NCBI GenBank assembly: GCA_016710115.1
Contig: JADJLN010000004.1
Coordinates: forward strand, 62,001-126,000
Length of the DNA stretch: 64,000 nucleotides
From: Saprospiraceae bacterium
GTDB taxonomy: Bacteria; Bacteroidota; Bacteroidia; Chitinophagales; Saprospiraceae
Reading direction: 5' to 3'
This document shows, piece by piece, positions 18,346-27,954 of the stretch; positions within the stretch are counted from its first letter, which is position 1, and every line of letters begins with the position of its first letter. Made by a program: the position numbers and the translations under genes. The notes beneath the pieces are model-generated. The model was not told the origin of the DNA, did not search any database, and was given only the letters and a program-made list of their open reading frames with translations.

Positions 18346-20076
18346 TTATCTGACCGATCGTTCATAGACAGGCTTTCCGGCTATAAAGGTTTTCCGCACG
18401 ACCACATTTGGAATGGCTTCATCCGGACAGGTCAACAGATCGCTGTCCAGGATAATAAAATCGGCCCATTTCCCAGGAGAAAGGGTGCCCAGCTGGTCAT
18501 CCTGAAAGCCGGCATAGGCGTTGGCCAGGGTATATGCATGAATGGCCTCCGCACGATTAAGGGATTGCTCCGGGTAAAAGGGTTCCTGGTTATCCAGGCG
18601 GCGGCGGCTGATGGAGGCGTACAGATTCGGCATGGGTTGGACAGATTCCACCGGGGCATCAGTCCCGTTGGTGAGCCTGGCCCCGCTATCCACCAGGGAG
18701 CGCCAGACATAGGCGCCTTGACGGGCTCGATCTTCACCGAGTCGCTTCACGACAAACGGCGCATCTGATATACAGTGGATAGCTTGCATAGAAGGGATCA
18801 CGCCCAATTGTGCAAATCGAGGGATGTCAGCCGTATCCAGATGCTGGGCATGCTCGATCCGCCATCTCAAATCCTGATCTGGCCCAAGGCCTCTGAACAG
18901 GGAATCACAAATGGACAGAAATTCGCGGTTGGCGCGATCACCGATTGCGTGTACACATAATTGCATTTTGTGTTCGAGCGCAAGACGGCCGACCCAATAC
19001 AGGGAATCCAGTGTGGTCAGTGGCTGGCCGGAATATTCAGGTTGATCTGTGTAGGGAGAAAGCAACCATGCTCCTCTGGATCCCAGAGCACCATCCATAT
19101 ACATCTTGATCGATCGTACTGTCAGGTGACTGTCTCCAACATCGATCCAGGGCAATCCGGATATGGCCTTCGGGAGGTCGGACGGAGAAGCAATGGCCAT
19201 GGCCCAGACCCGCATCTGAAGTGTGCCGCTCTCGGCCATCTCCTTCAGTTGATCAAGGACATCCCGGGGACTGCCAGCGTCATGAAAGGAGGTGATGCCA
19301 TAGGACAAACATTCCTTTTGAGCCAGCAGAATCGCCTCGGTGATGTCCTTTTTTTTCTGTGCATCGGAGCGGGCATCCATGGCATGCTGATAGATGTTCA
19401 TGACCAGGTCCATGGCATTTTCTTCGAGTACACCTGTGGGGTTACCTCGATCATCACGAATGATCCGTCCCCCGAAGGGATCCGGTGTTTCGGCAGTGAT
19501 CCCGGCCAACTGCATTGCCATGCTGTTAGCAATCAACGCATGACCAGAGGCATGTTTCAAAATGACTGGCTGTTCCGGGGTTCGCTTGCTGAGGCTGGCG
19601 TGTGTCGGATATCCCCCGACACCATCATCCGGTATCGTTTGCCATTTTTCCTGGTGCCAGCCTCTGCCCATGATCCACTCTCCCGATTTCTTTTGTTCTG
19701 CAAATTGACTCACCCGGTCCAGTACTTCCTCCCAGCTTTTTGTATCCAGCAACCTGACCTGTTGATTGGCCTTCCCAATACCCAGGAGATGGGCATGTCC
19801 TTCGATGAATCCAGGCATGACAAACTGCCCATCCAGGTCAATCAGGATAGTGTGTTTGCCAGCCAGTGTGGTGATGTCTTCATTTCCCCCAATCGCCAGC
19901 ACTTTTCCATCGAGAACAGCCATGGCATGTGCAGAAGGCTGTAGCGGGTCTACCGTATAGATATTGCCATTGTAATAAATGGTGTCTGGGCCTTTGTTGG
20001 GCATCTGGAAGCAGCCAGCTGAAACGACCAGGAGGAGGGATAGAAACAGGGGGTATGGCATAGCTCGTGTTGCCAT
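18346..20076 (-). CDS. Amidohydrolase family lipoprotein (YtcJ-like)
   Basis: Metal-dependent hydrolase of the amidohydrolase superfamily, close to the YtcJ/amidohydrolase-3 group; substrate unknown. The ATG at 20076 starts a lipoprotein signal (ATRAMPYPLFLSLLLVVSAGC), so the enzyme probably sits in the periplasm. The entry motif FIEGHAHLLG supplies two metal-binding His. Further conserved pieces are GRGWHQEKW, the strand SYGITSFHDAG, VCVHAIGDRANREFL, RIEHAQHLDTADIPRFAQLG and NGTDAPVESVQPM with the catalytic Asp. The C-terminal composite beta domain ends with GTLSPGKWADFIILDSDLL. About 576 residues is the family length. Confidence 0.92.
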   Translation of the reverse strand: MATRAMPYPLFLSLLLVVSAGCFQMPNKGPDTIYYNGNIYTVDPLQPSAHAMAVLDGKVLAIGGNEDITTLAGKHTILIDLDGQFVMPGFIEGHAHLLGIGKANQQVRLLDTKSWEEVLDRVSQFAEQKKSGEWIMGRGWHQEKWQTIPDDGVGGYPTHASLSKRTPEQPVILKHASGHALIANSMAMQLAGITAETPDPFGGRIIRDDRGNPTGVLEENAMDLVMNIYQHAMDARSDAQKKKDITEAILLAQKECLSYGITSFHDAGSPRDVLDQLKEMAESGTLQMRVWAMAIASPSDLPKAISGLPWIDVGDSHLTVRSIKMYMDGALGSRGAWLLSPYTDQPEYSGQPLTTLDSLYWVGRLALEHKMQLCVHAIGDRANREFLSICDSLFRGLGPDQDLRWRIEHAQHLDTADIPRFAQLGVIPSMQAIHCISDAPFVVKRLGEDRARQGAYVWRSLVDSGARLTNGTDAPVESVQPMPNLYASISRRRLDNQEPFYPEQSLNRAEAIHAYTLANAYAGFQDDQLGTLSPGKWADFIILDSDLLTCPDEAIPNVVVRKTFIAGKPVYERSVR

Positions 20077-20106
20077 ACAAAAGTACACCGAGAATCCAGA
20101 TCTGGT

Positions 20107-22058
20107 TTATCCCCTGACCAGCGACGCAAGCCGGAAGACCTTGTGCTTGAGTTCTTCAGGTTTGAATGGCTTGGCGAGGTAATCGTTGAACCCGGCCTGA
20201 ATGCATTTTTCAGCTTCCTGCTCGGATGCGTAGGCCGATAATGCGATGATCGGGACATTGGAAATCTCCCTGATCTTTTTGGCAGCAGCCAGCCCATTCA
20301 TTACAGGCATCTGGATATCCATCAGAATCAGATCATAATCATGAGCCCGAAACTTCTCCACAGCGACCAGTCCATTTTCCGCAATATCCACTGTCAGATC
20401 AGAAGACCAGGTGTGGAGGACATTTTTCGTGGCGATCTGATTAAGGAAATGGTCTTCAACAAGCAAGATCCTGATCGGGTCTATCCAGTCTTGCGTCGGT
20501 ACAGCTTGAACCGGCACCTGGATTGTCTGCATGGGAAGGGAGATGACCAGTTTAAGTGAACCAGTCTGAGCTGTGGGAATGGTATAGTGGCCTCCCATGG
20601 AACGGACCATCTTATCCATGGTGATCAGATTGATCCGTGCCAGGTTCTCGTTCTCGGGACTGTCCTGAAAATTGGCGATCAATCCGGATTCCGTATTCCA
20701 TTCAGCCAGGTTGACATCAACAGGCACAGGTTGAGGATCCCTGCAGGAGATCTGCAGGTTGATCCAATCGGGATTTGTGGATTCTGCTTTTACCCGTATA
20801 CTGACCCGACGAGGTTCCAGGCTGAGATTGATAAAGAGGTCAACCAGTTGTAGAATATCTGGACCATTTTGGTCTGGTCTCCCGATACTTCACGGGGCAG
20901 CCGTTGGTCCAGTTTGATATCCATGTGTACGGGATGGTGCTCCCGATGGAAGACCAGCATTTTTTCCATCATCTGAAGTGATTTGCGCAAGTCAAACGAT
21001 TGGATGTTCTGGCTGGCATTCTCTTCGGCTGCCAGAGAGAAGGTGATGAGTTGGTTGATATGTTGTTGTAACTCGTCGAGCGAATACTTGAGCCCTTTCA
21101 ATGCATCCTTGTTCTGGATCTTGATCGGACTTTCCTCAATCAGGTAGAGGAAGTTCACCATGGAATAGAGTGGAGTGCGAATGTGGAAGGAAAGATCATT
21201 GAGCACTTTGTCACGCAGTTTCACCAGTTTCTGAGAATATCGCTGATCATCCTGTGACTTTTGCTCCATACCTGTATCTGAGATCTCCGTCAGTACACCA
21301 AGGGCGATCACGTGCTGAGAATGATCTTCGATATGGACACGTCCGGTTATGGTGACCTGCTTGATAGAGGTTCCGTTGATCATCAACCGATGACGACAGC
21401 TTTGTGCATGATTGGATTGGATCAGCGAGGTGAAGAAAAGCTGAACCCTGTCCTTGTCAGCCTGATGCACCATCTCGAGATAGACTCTTTTCCGGAGCGT
21501 ATTGGTGGATTGTTGGATGCCCAGAATTTCGAAAAACTTTGGGCTGGCCCACATTTCCTGACTCAAAATATCCATTTCCCAGGAGCCAAAACCACCGATT
21601 TCCTGCACCTCGCGCAGCTTTCGTTCGCGTTGGGTGATCTGTTGATTGGCGTTTGCCAGCTGGGATGAATTTTCAAACCGTTGGGTTGCGAAATAGATGG
21701 CCCGTTGCAACTGGCGTGCATCCACGCTCCCTTTGATCAGGTAATCCTGAGCACCGGCACGGATGGCCTGTACTCCGATGATTTCATTATTCTGTTGAGT
21801 ATAGATAACGATAGGCAATTGGGGAAACTTTTCCAGGCATCTCTGAAACGCCTTGTACCCGCTTACATCTGGCAGGTTCAATTCAAGGACAATGATATCC
21901 AGAGACCGTCGCGATGCCATCCGGGTGGCTTCATACATCGAATCAGCCTGATAGACCTTGAACTGGTCATTTCCCTGGACCAACAGGGACGTGGTCAGGT
22001 TGGACTCTGAAGGAGAGCTGTCTACGAGTAATATGGAAAGTGCCGTTTTTGCGATCAT
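20107..22058 (-). CDS. Hybrid sensor histidine kinase with degenerate input receiver and ATPase domain, one frameshift
   Basis: Signalling protein of about 650 residues in two frames. Order: N-terminal receiver (residues 1-125), PAS domain (about 150-265), HisKA with His292 in LSFHIRTPLYSM, a HATPase-like region, and a C-terminal receiver. The first receiver has Glu59 (VLELNLPD) where the phosphorylated Asp should be, and lacks the second acidic pocket residue (LLVDSS). The ATPase region keeps an N-box-like stretch (VDLFINLSLEP) but shows no DxGxG or GLGL motif. The last receiver is canonical: VEDH, LMDIQMP, LSAYA and LAKPF. The frame breaks near 20850 (a missing base in TTC). It starts with an ATG at 22058. 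It may act through its C-terminal receiver rather than as a working kinase. Confidence 0.85.
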
Positions 22059-22130
22059 GTATTGAAATCAGGGCAGGATATGCCGATGTCTGATCGGGCA
22101 ATGTATTTTTACCCCTACATCCGGTAGTAC

Positions 22131-23114
22131 ATGCAAACATTACGCCAATTCAGGGAGGAATTTGAGGCCATCCTTTCCACCTTCTGTTCTCCGCGTACAC
22201 CTTCCGGTTTGTACGATCCGGTTGGTTATATCCTGAAATCGGGTGGAAAACGAGTCCGCCCCATGCTGTGCGCTGCGGGATTCCGGTTTGGAGAACGTGG
22301 CAGCCACGAGCTCATGTGGAAAGCCGCACTGGCCCTGGAGGTGTTTCACAATTTCTCGCTGGTCCATGATGATATCATGGACAGAGCTCCATTGCGACGC
22401 GGTCGACCAACAGTGCATGAGGCTTGGAATGTACCCACGGCTATTCTCTCCGGAGATATCATGCTGATTGAGGTCTATCGTCTCCTCGCAGAAGCCTGCA
22501 CTGTGGATATACTGCCTGTGGTATTAGACCGCTTTCATCATACTGCGATCGGGGTATGTGAAGGCCAGCAGCTGGACATGGATTATGAAGTTGTGGATCA
22601 TGTCGAATGGAGTGACTATCTGACCATGGTCCGGGGCAAGACTGCCGTTTTACTGGGTGGTGCTTTGGAGATTGGCGGGTTGCTGGGTGGAGTATCCACG
22701 GACGATGCCCGCAACCTGGGCACTGTTGGCGAATCTCTCGGACTTTCGTTTCAGTTGATGGACGATTGGCTGGATGTGTTCGGGAAACCCGAACGCACAG
22801 GGAAGATGCAGTATGGGGATATCCTGCGTCGGAAAAAAACTGCACTGGTGCATCAGGCCATGTTGCATGGTGTGCCGGATGACAGGGAAATCCTGAAAGC
22901 ATGGTATATGCAGGCTCCTGCTGAAAACATCGAAGTGGATGTGGATCTGGTCGCTTCTATCCTGAAGAGAAGCGAGGCAGGGGAGGCAGTGCTCGCGGAA
23001 GCCCGGGCCTATCATGGACAGGCAATCCGGTTACTGGATGATATCCCATCGCATCGCGGTGGTCGGAATCTACTTGTTCAACTCATGGCTGAGCTGGAGG
23101 GGCGGGACTCCTGA
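22131..23114 (+). CDS. Polyprenyl diphosphate synthase (trans-isoprenyl type)
   Basis: Condenses isopentenyl diphosphate onto allylic diphosphates to build linear prenyl chains for quinones, carotenoids or lipid carriers. The two Asp-rich motifs are clear: DDIMD (Asp80, 81, 84) and DDWLD (Asp211, 212, 215), along with GGKRVRPML (IPP binding), RRGRPTVH and the QLDMDYE and GKTAVLLGGALEIGG helices. The residue context before the first Asp-rich motif (VFHNFSLVHDD) lacks bulky aromatic residues at -4/-5 only partly, so the chain length is open (C15 to C40). It is 327 residues, the usual size. Divergent from the hybrid kinase, 72 bp apart. Confidence 0.92.
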   Translation: MQTLRQFREEFEAILSTFCSPRTPSGLYDPVGYILKSGGKRVRPMLCAAGFRFGERGSHELMWKAALALEVFHNFSLVHDDIMDRAPLRRGRPTVHEAWNVPTAILSGDIMLIEVYRLLAEACTVDILPVVLDRFHHTAIGVCEGQQLDMDYEVVDHVEWSDYLTMVRGKTAVLLGGALEIGGLLGGVSTDDARNLGTVGESLGLSFQLMDDWLDVFGKPERTGKMQYGDILRRKKTALVHQAMLHGVPDDREILKAWYMQAPAENIEVDVDLVASILKRSEAGEAVLAEARAYHGQAIRLLDDIPSHRGGRNLLVQLMAELEGRDS

Positions 23115-23125
23115 ATGGTCATTGC

Positions 23126-23593
23126 TCACTCAGCGGAGGGAGAAAGAACGATCCGTCCATTCCACCAGCCCGTTTCTATGCTAGCCTTGTGTTTGGCATA
23201 AAAGGCGAGGGCGGGTTCATTCCAGGCAAGAACCTGCCATTTGATCTGGCGGATACCCTGGTTTTGAGCCATTTCAAGCAGTTGGTGAAAGATCCGGGTG
23301 CCAATGCCCTGTTGCCTGTAAGATGCTGTCACAATCAGGTCTTCCAGGTAGATCATTCGCCCCTTCCAGGTTGAGTACCCATAATAGAATATGGCAGTGC
23401 CGACAATGGAGTCATTCGTTTCGGCGATGAGGAATTGGAACCAATTGTGATCAAAGTCTCGAATATAGTCGGGAATGGAGGCGTTTACTGCATCTGGTTC
23501 ACGTTCATAAGTCGCTAGTTCACAGACGAGATGGTGGACCTGAGGAAGGTCGGCTGTTGTGCCGGGTCGAATACGAATGGAGACTGGTTTCAT
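23126..23593 (-). CDS. GNAT family N-acetyltransferase
   Basis: About 155 residues from the ATG at 23593; an upstream start at 23659 would add 22 residues not seen in the fold. The acetyl-CoA motif A is YRQQGIGTRIFHQLLE, preceded by the strand IYLEDLIVTASY and followed by WQVLAWNEPALAFY, as in spermidine/thialysine-like acetyltransferases of the PaiA/Ats group. The acceptor substrate cannot be named. The stop lies 11 bp from the end of the convergent prenyl synthase gene. Confidence 0.9.
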   Translation of the reverse strand: MKPVSIRIRPGTTADLPQVHHLVCELATYEREPDAVNASIPDYIRDFDHNWFQFLIAETNDSIVGTAIFYYGYSTWKGRMIYLEDLIVTASYRQQGIGTRIFHQLLEMAQNQGIRQIKWQVLAWNEPALAFYAKHKASIETGWWNGRIVLSPSAE

Positions 23594-23688
23594 GGTGTGC
23601 AAGATACCGGAATGGGGAGAAGAAGTGGTCAGGGTGAGAAAAGTGTCTGGCCAGCTCATTTATTCGTGTGATAATTTTTCAAGAAGCG

Positions 23689-23719
23689 TTTGTTTTCCGG
23701 GCGAATACTCCTATCTTTG
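23689..23719 (+). promoter_or_regulatory. Promoter of the ribosomal supercluster
   Basis: TTTG at 23689-23692 and TATCTTTG at 23712-23719 are separated by 19 bp, matching the Bacteroidota -33 (TTTG) and -7 (TAnnTTTG) elements. The predicted transcript start is about 23726, leaving an rpsL leader of some 90 nt. Confidence 0.75.
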
Positions 23720-23814
23720 CATTCGCTTTTTGAAAAAGGTGTGGTGTTTTTTGTCAAAACCTGTTCAGAATCAATTGGTTTGACGAGGCGCCACGATATT
23801 TAAACGGTAAATGC

Positions 23815-24189
23815 ATGCCAACCATTAATCAGCTGGTCCGAAAGGGCCGCCTCAAGATCGAAACCAAGAGCAAGGCGAAAGCCCTTGAGTCCTGTCCTCA
23901 GAAGCGTGGAGTGTGTACTCGTGTATACACAACAACGCCAAAGAAGCCGAACTCTGCGCTGCGGAAAGTGGCGAAGGTTCGTCTCACAAACGGCTATGAA
24001 GTCATCGCCTATATTCCGGGTGAGGGTCACAACCTTCAGGAGCACTCCATCGTATTGCTGGAAGGAGGTCGTGTAAAAGACCTTCCAGGTGTGCGTTATA
24101 CAATTATCCGTGGGGCGCTGGATACTGCTGGTGTGAACAACCGGAAGAAGAGTCGCTCACGTTACGGAACGAAACGTCCTAAGAAATAA
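23815..24189 (+). CDS. rpsL: 30S ribosomal protein uS12
   Basis: Decoding-centre protein of the 30S subunit, 124 residues. The conserved loop TTTPKKPNSALRKVAKVRL carries the lysine altered in many streptomycin-resistant strains, and VKDLPGVRYTIIRGALD is the second such loop; both have the wild-type sequence. It is the first gene of the supercluster, with rpsG 18 bp downstream. The C-terminal KKSRSRYGTKRPKK is usual. Confidence 0.98.
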   Translation: MPTINQLVRKGRLKIETKSKAKALESCPQKRGVCTRVYTTTPKKPNSALRKVAKVRLTNGYEVIAYIPGEGHNLQEHSIVLLEGGRVKDLPGVRYTIIRGALDTAGVNNRKKSRSRYGTKRPKK

Positions 24190-24207
24190 TCCTGATTACT
24201 CCTCGAG

Positions 24208-24675
24208 ATGAGAAAAAGAAAACCCAAAGTCAGAGTAACACCAGGTGATCCCCGATACGGAGATGAAATGGTGACCATGTTTGTCAACAATCTGATGATG
24301 TGTGGCAAGAAGTCAACCGCATTGCGTGTGTTTTATGATGCCATGGATATTGTTGGTGAAAAGACCCAGGAAGATCCACATGAAGTCTGGAAGAAGGCGC
24401 TGAACAATGTGATGCCACAGGTTGAAGTACGCAGTAAGCGGATCGGTGGAGCGACGTTTCAGATTCCGATTGAGGTGCGTGCCAAGCGAAAGATTTCCAT
24501 TGGTATGAAGTGGCTGATCAACTTCTCCCGGGCTCGCAGTGGCAAGGGGTATGCTGAAAAGCTTTCCGCAGAAGTCATTGCTGCAAGCAAGAATGAAGGT
24601 GCAGCTGTCAAGCGGAAGGAAGATACTCACCGGATGGCTGAAGCCAACCGGGCATTTGCACATTTCCGTTCCTAA
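24208..24675 (+). CDS. rpsG: 30S ribosomal protein uS7
   Basis: Head protein of the 30S subunit that starts assembly of the 16S rRNA 3' domain and contacts E-site tRNA. The 155 residues begin MRKRKPKVRVTPGDPRYGDE and contain KALNNVMPQVEVRSKRIGG, RAKRKISIGMKWLINFSRAR and the C-terminal KREDTHRMAEANRAFAHFR-type helix (here KRKEDTHRMAEANRAFAH). Second gene of the str-type part, 42 bp before fusA. Full family length and no anomalies. Confidence 0.98.
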   Translation: MRKRKPKVRVTPGDPRYGDEMVTMFVNNLMMCGKKSTALRVFYDAMDIVGEKTQEDPHEVWKKALNNVMPQVEVRSKRIGGATFQIPIEVRAKRKISIGMKWLINFSRARSGKGYAEKLSAEVIAASKNEGAAVKRKEDTHRMAEANRAFAHFRS

Positions 24676-24717
24676 TCTATCCCCCGAACATATTCCCTGA
24701 ACGATCAATTTTCAGTC

Positions 24718-26853
24718 ATGTCCAAGAAGGATCTCACATTCACCAGAAATATCGGTATTGCCGCTCACATTGATGCCGGCAAAACGACTACAACTGAGCG
24801 CATTCTCTATTATACAGGGATTAGCCACAAGATTGGTGAAGTGCACGATGGTGCAGCGACCATGGACTGGATGGAGCAGGAACAGGAGCGTGGAATTACG
24901 ATTACTTCTGCTGCTACTCGGACCAACTGGGTTTATCGGGGACAGAATTTTCCAGTCAATATCATTGATACTCCAGGTCACGTAGACTTCACCGTTGAGG
25001 TAGAACGTTCCCTGCGTGTTCTGGATGGTGTCGTTGCCCTGTTCTGCGCCGTGTCCGGTGTAGAGCCACAATCTGAAACAGTCTGGCGTCAGGCCGACCG
25101 CTATAAAGTGCCCCGTTTGGGTTTCGTCAATAAGATGGACCGTTCTGGAGCCGACTTCTTTGAAGTGGTGCGTCAGGTACGGGAGATGCTGGGTGCCAAT
25201 CCGGTTCCACTGCAGGTTCCCATCGGTGCAGAAGATTCCTTTACCGGTGTGGTTGACTTGATCCTGAACAAAGCCATCGTCTGGAATGAAGATGATATGG
25301 GAATGACCTACAGGGAGATTCCTATTCCAGCCGACTTGCAGGCCACAGTAGATGAATACCGTGAAAAGCTCATCGAGCAGGTCGCAGAGGATGACGATCG
25401 GCTGATGGAAAAATTCTTCGAAGATCCAGCTTCTATTGAGGAAGATGAGATTCGTGCAGCGATTCGTGCAGCGACAATCGACATGAAGATCATCCCGATG
25501 ATGTGCGGGTCAGCGTTTAAAAACAAAGGCGTACAGGCTGTACTGGATGGTGTTTGCCAATATCTTCCTTCGCCACTGGATGTGGAAGCTGTTACCGGAT
25601 TTGATCCGGAAACGGAAGAGCCGATTTCCCGGAAACCGGATCCGGCAGAACCATTTGCTGCGCTGGCATTCAAGATCATGACCGACCCGTTCGTCGGACG
25701 TCTCGCCTATTTCCGTGTCTATTCAGGCACATTGCCAGCCGGTTCCTACGTACTGAACACCCGGTCAGGTAATAAGGAGCGGATTTCCCGTCTGTATCAA
25801 ATGCACTCCAACAAGCAAAACCCGATCGACATGGTTGAAGCCGGGGATATTGCAGCTGCTGTAGGCATCAAGGATCTGAAGACTGGTGATACCCTGTGCG
25901 ATGTGGATCATCCAATCGTACTGGAATCCATGACCTTCCCGGAGCCGGTTATCGGTCTGGCTATTGAGCCGAAGACACAAAAGGATCTGGAAAAACTGGG
26001 TATGGCGCTTGCCAAACTCGCAGAAGAAGATCCTACTTTCCGTGTGAGCTATGATGACGAGACGAATCAGACAGTCATCAGTGGCATGGGAGAACTTCAC
26101 CTGGAGATCATCGTTGATCGTCTCCGTCGTGAATTCAAAGTTGAAGTAAACCAGGGTGCGCCCCAGGTGAATTATAAGGAGGCCTTGACCAATACGATCA
26201 GCCACCGTGAGCGCTTGAAGAAGCAGACGGGAGGTAGTGGTCTCTTTGCCGATATTGAGTTCGAATTAGGTCCTGCAGATCAGGAGTTTCTGAATTCGGA
26301 TGATTTCAAGAGCGGTAAGGTCCGGATGCAGTTTGTCAATGCCATTGTTGGTGGAAGTATTCCAAAGGAATTGATTCCACCTGCAGTGAAAGGATTTGAA
26401 TCCATGATGAACAATGGTATCCTGGCAGGTTATGGCATGGATAGCATGAAGGTCCGGATTTTTGATGGATCGACACACGCTGTTGACTCCAAGCCGGTTG
26501 CCTTTGAATTATGTGCAAAAGAAGGATTTCGGGCTGCGGCTCCCAAGTGTAAGCCGGTTCTGCTAGAGCCGATCATGAAGCTTGAGGTGACCACACCGGA
26601 AGAATATACGGGTTCTGTAATCGGAGATTTGAACCGCCGACGCGGTCTGATCAAGGGACAGGATTCCAAGAACAATGCAGTATTGGTGAAAGCTGATGTG
26701 CCATTGTCTGAAATGTTTGGATATGTTACCCAATTGCGTACAATCACATCAGGACGGGCTAGTTCCACCATGGAATTCAGCCACTACTCTCCGGCACCAA
26801 GCGGTGTTGCGGATGCTGTGATCGAAAAAGCAAAGGGAGCAGTTAAGGTATAA
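24718..26853 (+). CDS. fusA: Translation elongation factor G
   Basis: GTPase that drives translocation of tRNA and mRNA on the ribosome. The 711 residues include the P-loop AHIDAGKT (16-23), switch I RGITITSAAT (59-68), DTPGH (84-88), and NKMD (138-141), and then domains II-V with YDDETNQTVISGMGELHLEI and the C-terminal GRASSTMEFSHY. The gene directly precedes rpsJ; tuf, often found between them in other phyla, is absent here. Only one copy lies in the window. Confidence 0.98.
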   Translation: MSKKDLTFTRNIGIAAHIDAGKTTTTERILYYTGISHKIGEVHDGAATMDWMEQEQERGITITSAATRTNWVYRGQNFPVNIIDTPGHVDFTVEVERSLRVLDGVVALFCAVSGVEPQSETVWRQADRYKVPRLGFVNKMDRSGADFFEVVRQVREMLGANPVPLQVPIGAEDSFTGVVDLILNKAIVWNEDDMGMTYREIPIPADLQATVDEYREKLIEQVAEDDDRLMEKFFEDPASIEEDEIRAAIRAATIDMKIIPMMCGSAFKNKGVQAVLDGVCQYLPSPLDVEAVTGFDPETEEPISRKPDPAEPFAALAFKIMTDPFVGRLAYFRVYSGTLPAGSYVLNTRSGNKERISRLYQMHSNKQNPIDMVEAGDIAAAVGIKDLKTGDTLCDVDHPIVLESMTFPEPVIGLAIEPKTQKDLEKLGMALAKLAEEDPTFRVSYDDETNQTVISGMGELHLEIIVDRLRREFKVEVNQGAPQVNYKEALTNTISHRERLKKQTGGSGLFADIEFELGPADQEFLNSDDFKSGKVRMQFVNAIVGGSIPKELIPPAVKGFESMMNNGILAGYGMDSMKVRIFDGSTHAVDSKPVAFELCAKEGFRAAAPKCKPVLLEPIMKLEVTTPEEYTGSVIGDLNRRRGLIKGQDSKNNAVLVKADVPLSEMFGYVTQLRTITSGRASSTMEFSHYSPAPSGVADAVIEKAKGAVKV

Positions 26854-26896
26854 TCAGAAGCAAAAGAGCTTTTTTACCATCATTATTGAAAGGGTC

Positions 26897-27205
26897 ATGA
26901 ATCAAAAGATCAGAATCAAGTTACGTTCATACGATCACAATTTGGTCGACAAGTCGACTGAAAAGATTGTTAAAACGGTACGTAGCTCCGGCGCCGTTGT
27001 TAGCGGCCCGATTCCGCTGCCCACTGAGAAAGAAATCTTCACGGTCCTGCGGTCTCCGCACGTGAATAAGAAATCTCGTGAGCAGTTCCAGTTGCGTACC
27101 CACAAACGCCTGATTGAAATCTATACGCCCACGCCCCGGACCGTTGATGCTTTGTCCAAGTTGGAACTGCCCAGTGGTGTGGATATTCAGGTGAAATTGA
27201 CCTAA
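26897..27205 (+). CDS. rpsJ: 30S ribosomal protein uS10
   Basis: The 102-residue head protein of the 30S subunit, also the NusE partner of NusB/NusG in antitermination. KIRIKLRSYDHNLVDKSTEKI at the start and TPRTVDALSKLELPSGVDI at the end are the family blocks; the loop VSGPIPLPTEKEIFTVLRSPH is complete. It opens the S10 part of the cluster, 43 bp after fusA, and is followed by the 121-bp gap before rplC, the longest in the cluster. Confidence 0.98.
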   Translation: MNQKIRIKLRSYDHNLVDKSTEKIVKTVRSSGAVVSGPIPLPTEKEIFTVLRSPHVNKKSREQFQLRTHKRLIEIYTPTPRTVDALSKLELPSGVDIQVKLT

Positions 27206-27326
27206 ACTGTTTGATCCCGTACGGGATTGGCTGGAAGGTGTATTTGATGGACCAACAGACACACGAGTTGTGTATGCTGTGGTTATTGGTACGTATTCAT
27301 TATTGAAAGGACAAAACAGATCTACT

Positions 27327-27947
27327 GTGAAAGGTCTCATTGGAAAAAAAATAGGAATGACCAGCATCTTTGATGCGACTGGTCGAAACCAAGCCGTTAC
27401 GGTGATTGAACTGGGTCCATGCGTGGTCACCCAGGTCAAAACGTCTGATTCGGATGGTTATGATGCATTGCAGCTGGCCTTTGGCGAAATGAAGGAGAAG
27501 AATGCTTCTCAACCACTTCGCGGTCATTTTGCTTCTGCAGGAACCGAACCCAAGCGCAAAGTTGTTGAGTTTCGTGATTTCGAAATTGACAAAAGCCTGG
27601 GCGACACGATTCGTGTAGAGGAGGTCTTTGAAGAGGGTGAGAAGATCAGTGCCATCGGCATTTCGAAAGGCAAAGGTTTTCAGGGTGTAGTTAAGCGTCA
27701 CGGGTTTGGCGGTGTGGGTCAGCGGACTCACGGTCAGCACAACCGAGGTCGTGCACCTGGATCCATTGGTGCTTCATCCTACCCTTCGAAAGTATTCAAA
27801 GGGATGCGTATGGCCGGTCAGACTGGAAACAAGCGCATCAAAACAGGCAATCTGCGGGTGATCCGCATCCTGCCCGACCAGAATGTGATCTTGATTAAAG
27901 GTGCGGTTCCCGGTCATAAGGGATCGTTTGTAATTCTTGAAAAATAA
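27327..27947 (+). CDS. rplC: 50S ribosomal protein uL3
   Basis: One of the two proteins that start 50S assembly; its loop reaches the peptidyl transferase centre. I set the start at the GTG at 27327, giving MKGLIGKKIGMTSIFD and 206 residues; the open frame extends back to 27270, but those 19 residues do not resemble uL3. The glutamine that is usually methylated lies in GQRTHGQHNRGRAPGSIGAS, and KGMRMAGQTGNKRIKTGNL is typical. The rplD start lies 7 bp after the stop. Confidence 0.95.
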   Translation: MKGLIGKKIGMTSIFDATGRNQAVTVIELGPCVVTQVKTSDSDGYDALQLAFGEMKEKNASQPLRGHFASAGTEPKRKVVEFRDFEIDKSLGDTIRVEEVFEEGEKISAIGISKGKGFQGVVKRHGFGGVGQRTHGQHNRGRAPGSIGASSYPSKVFKGMRMAGQTGNKRIKTGNLRVIRILPDQNVILIKGAVPGHKGSFVILEK

Positions 27948-27954
27948 GCCGGCG

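Noticed and set aside
18961..19944. Long plus-strand open frame (327 codons)
   Set aside because: Antisense shadow of the amidohydrolase, whose frame has clear metal-binding and signal motifs.
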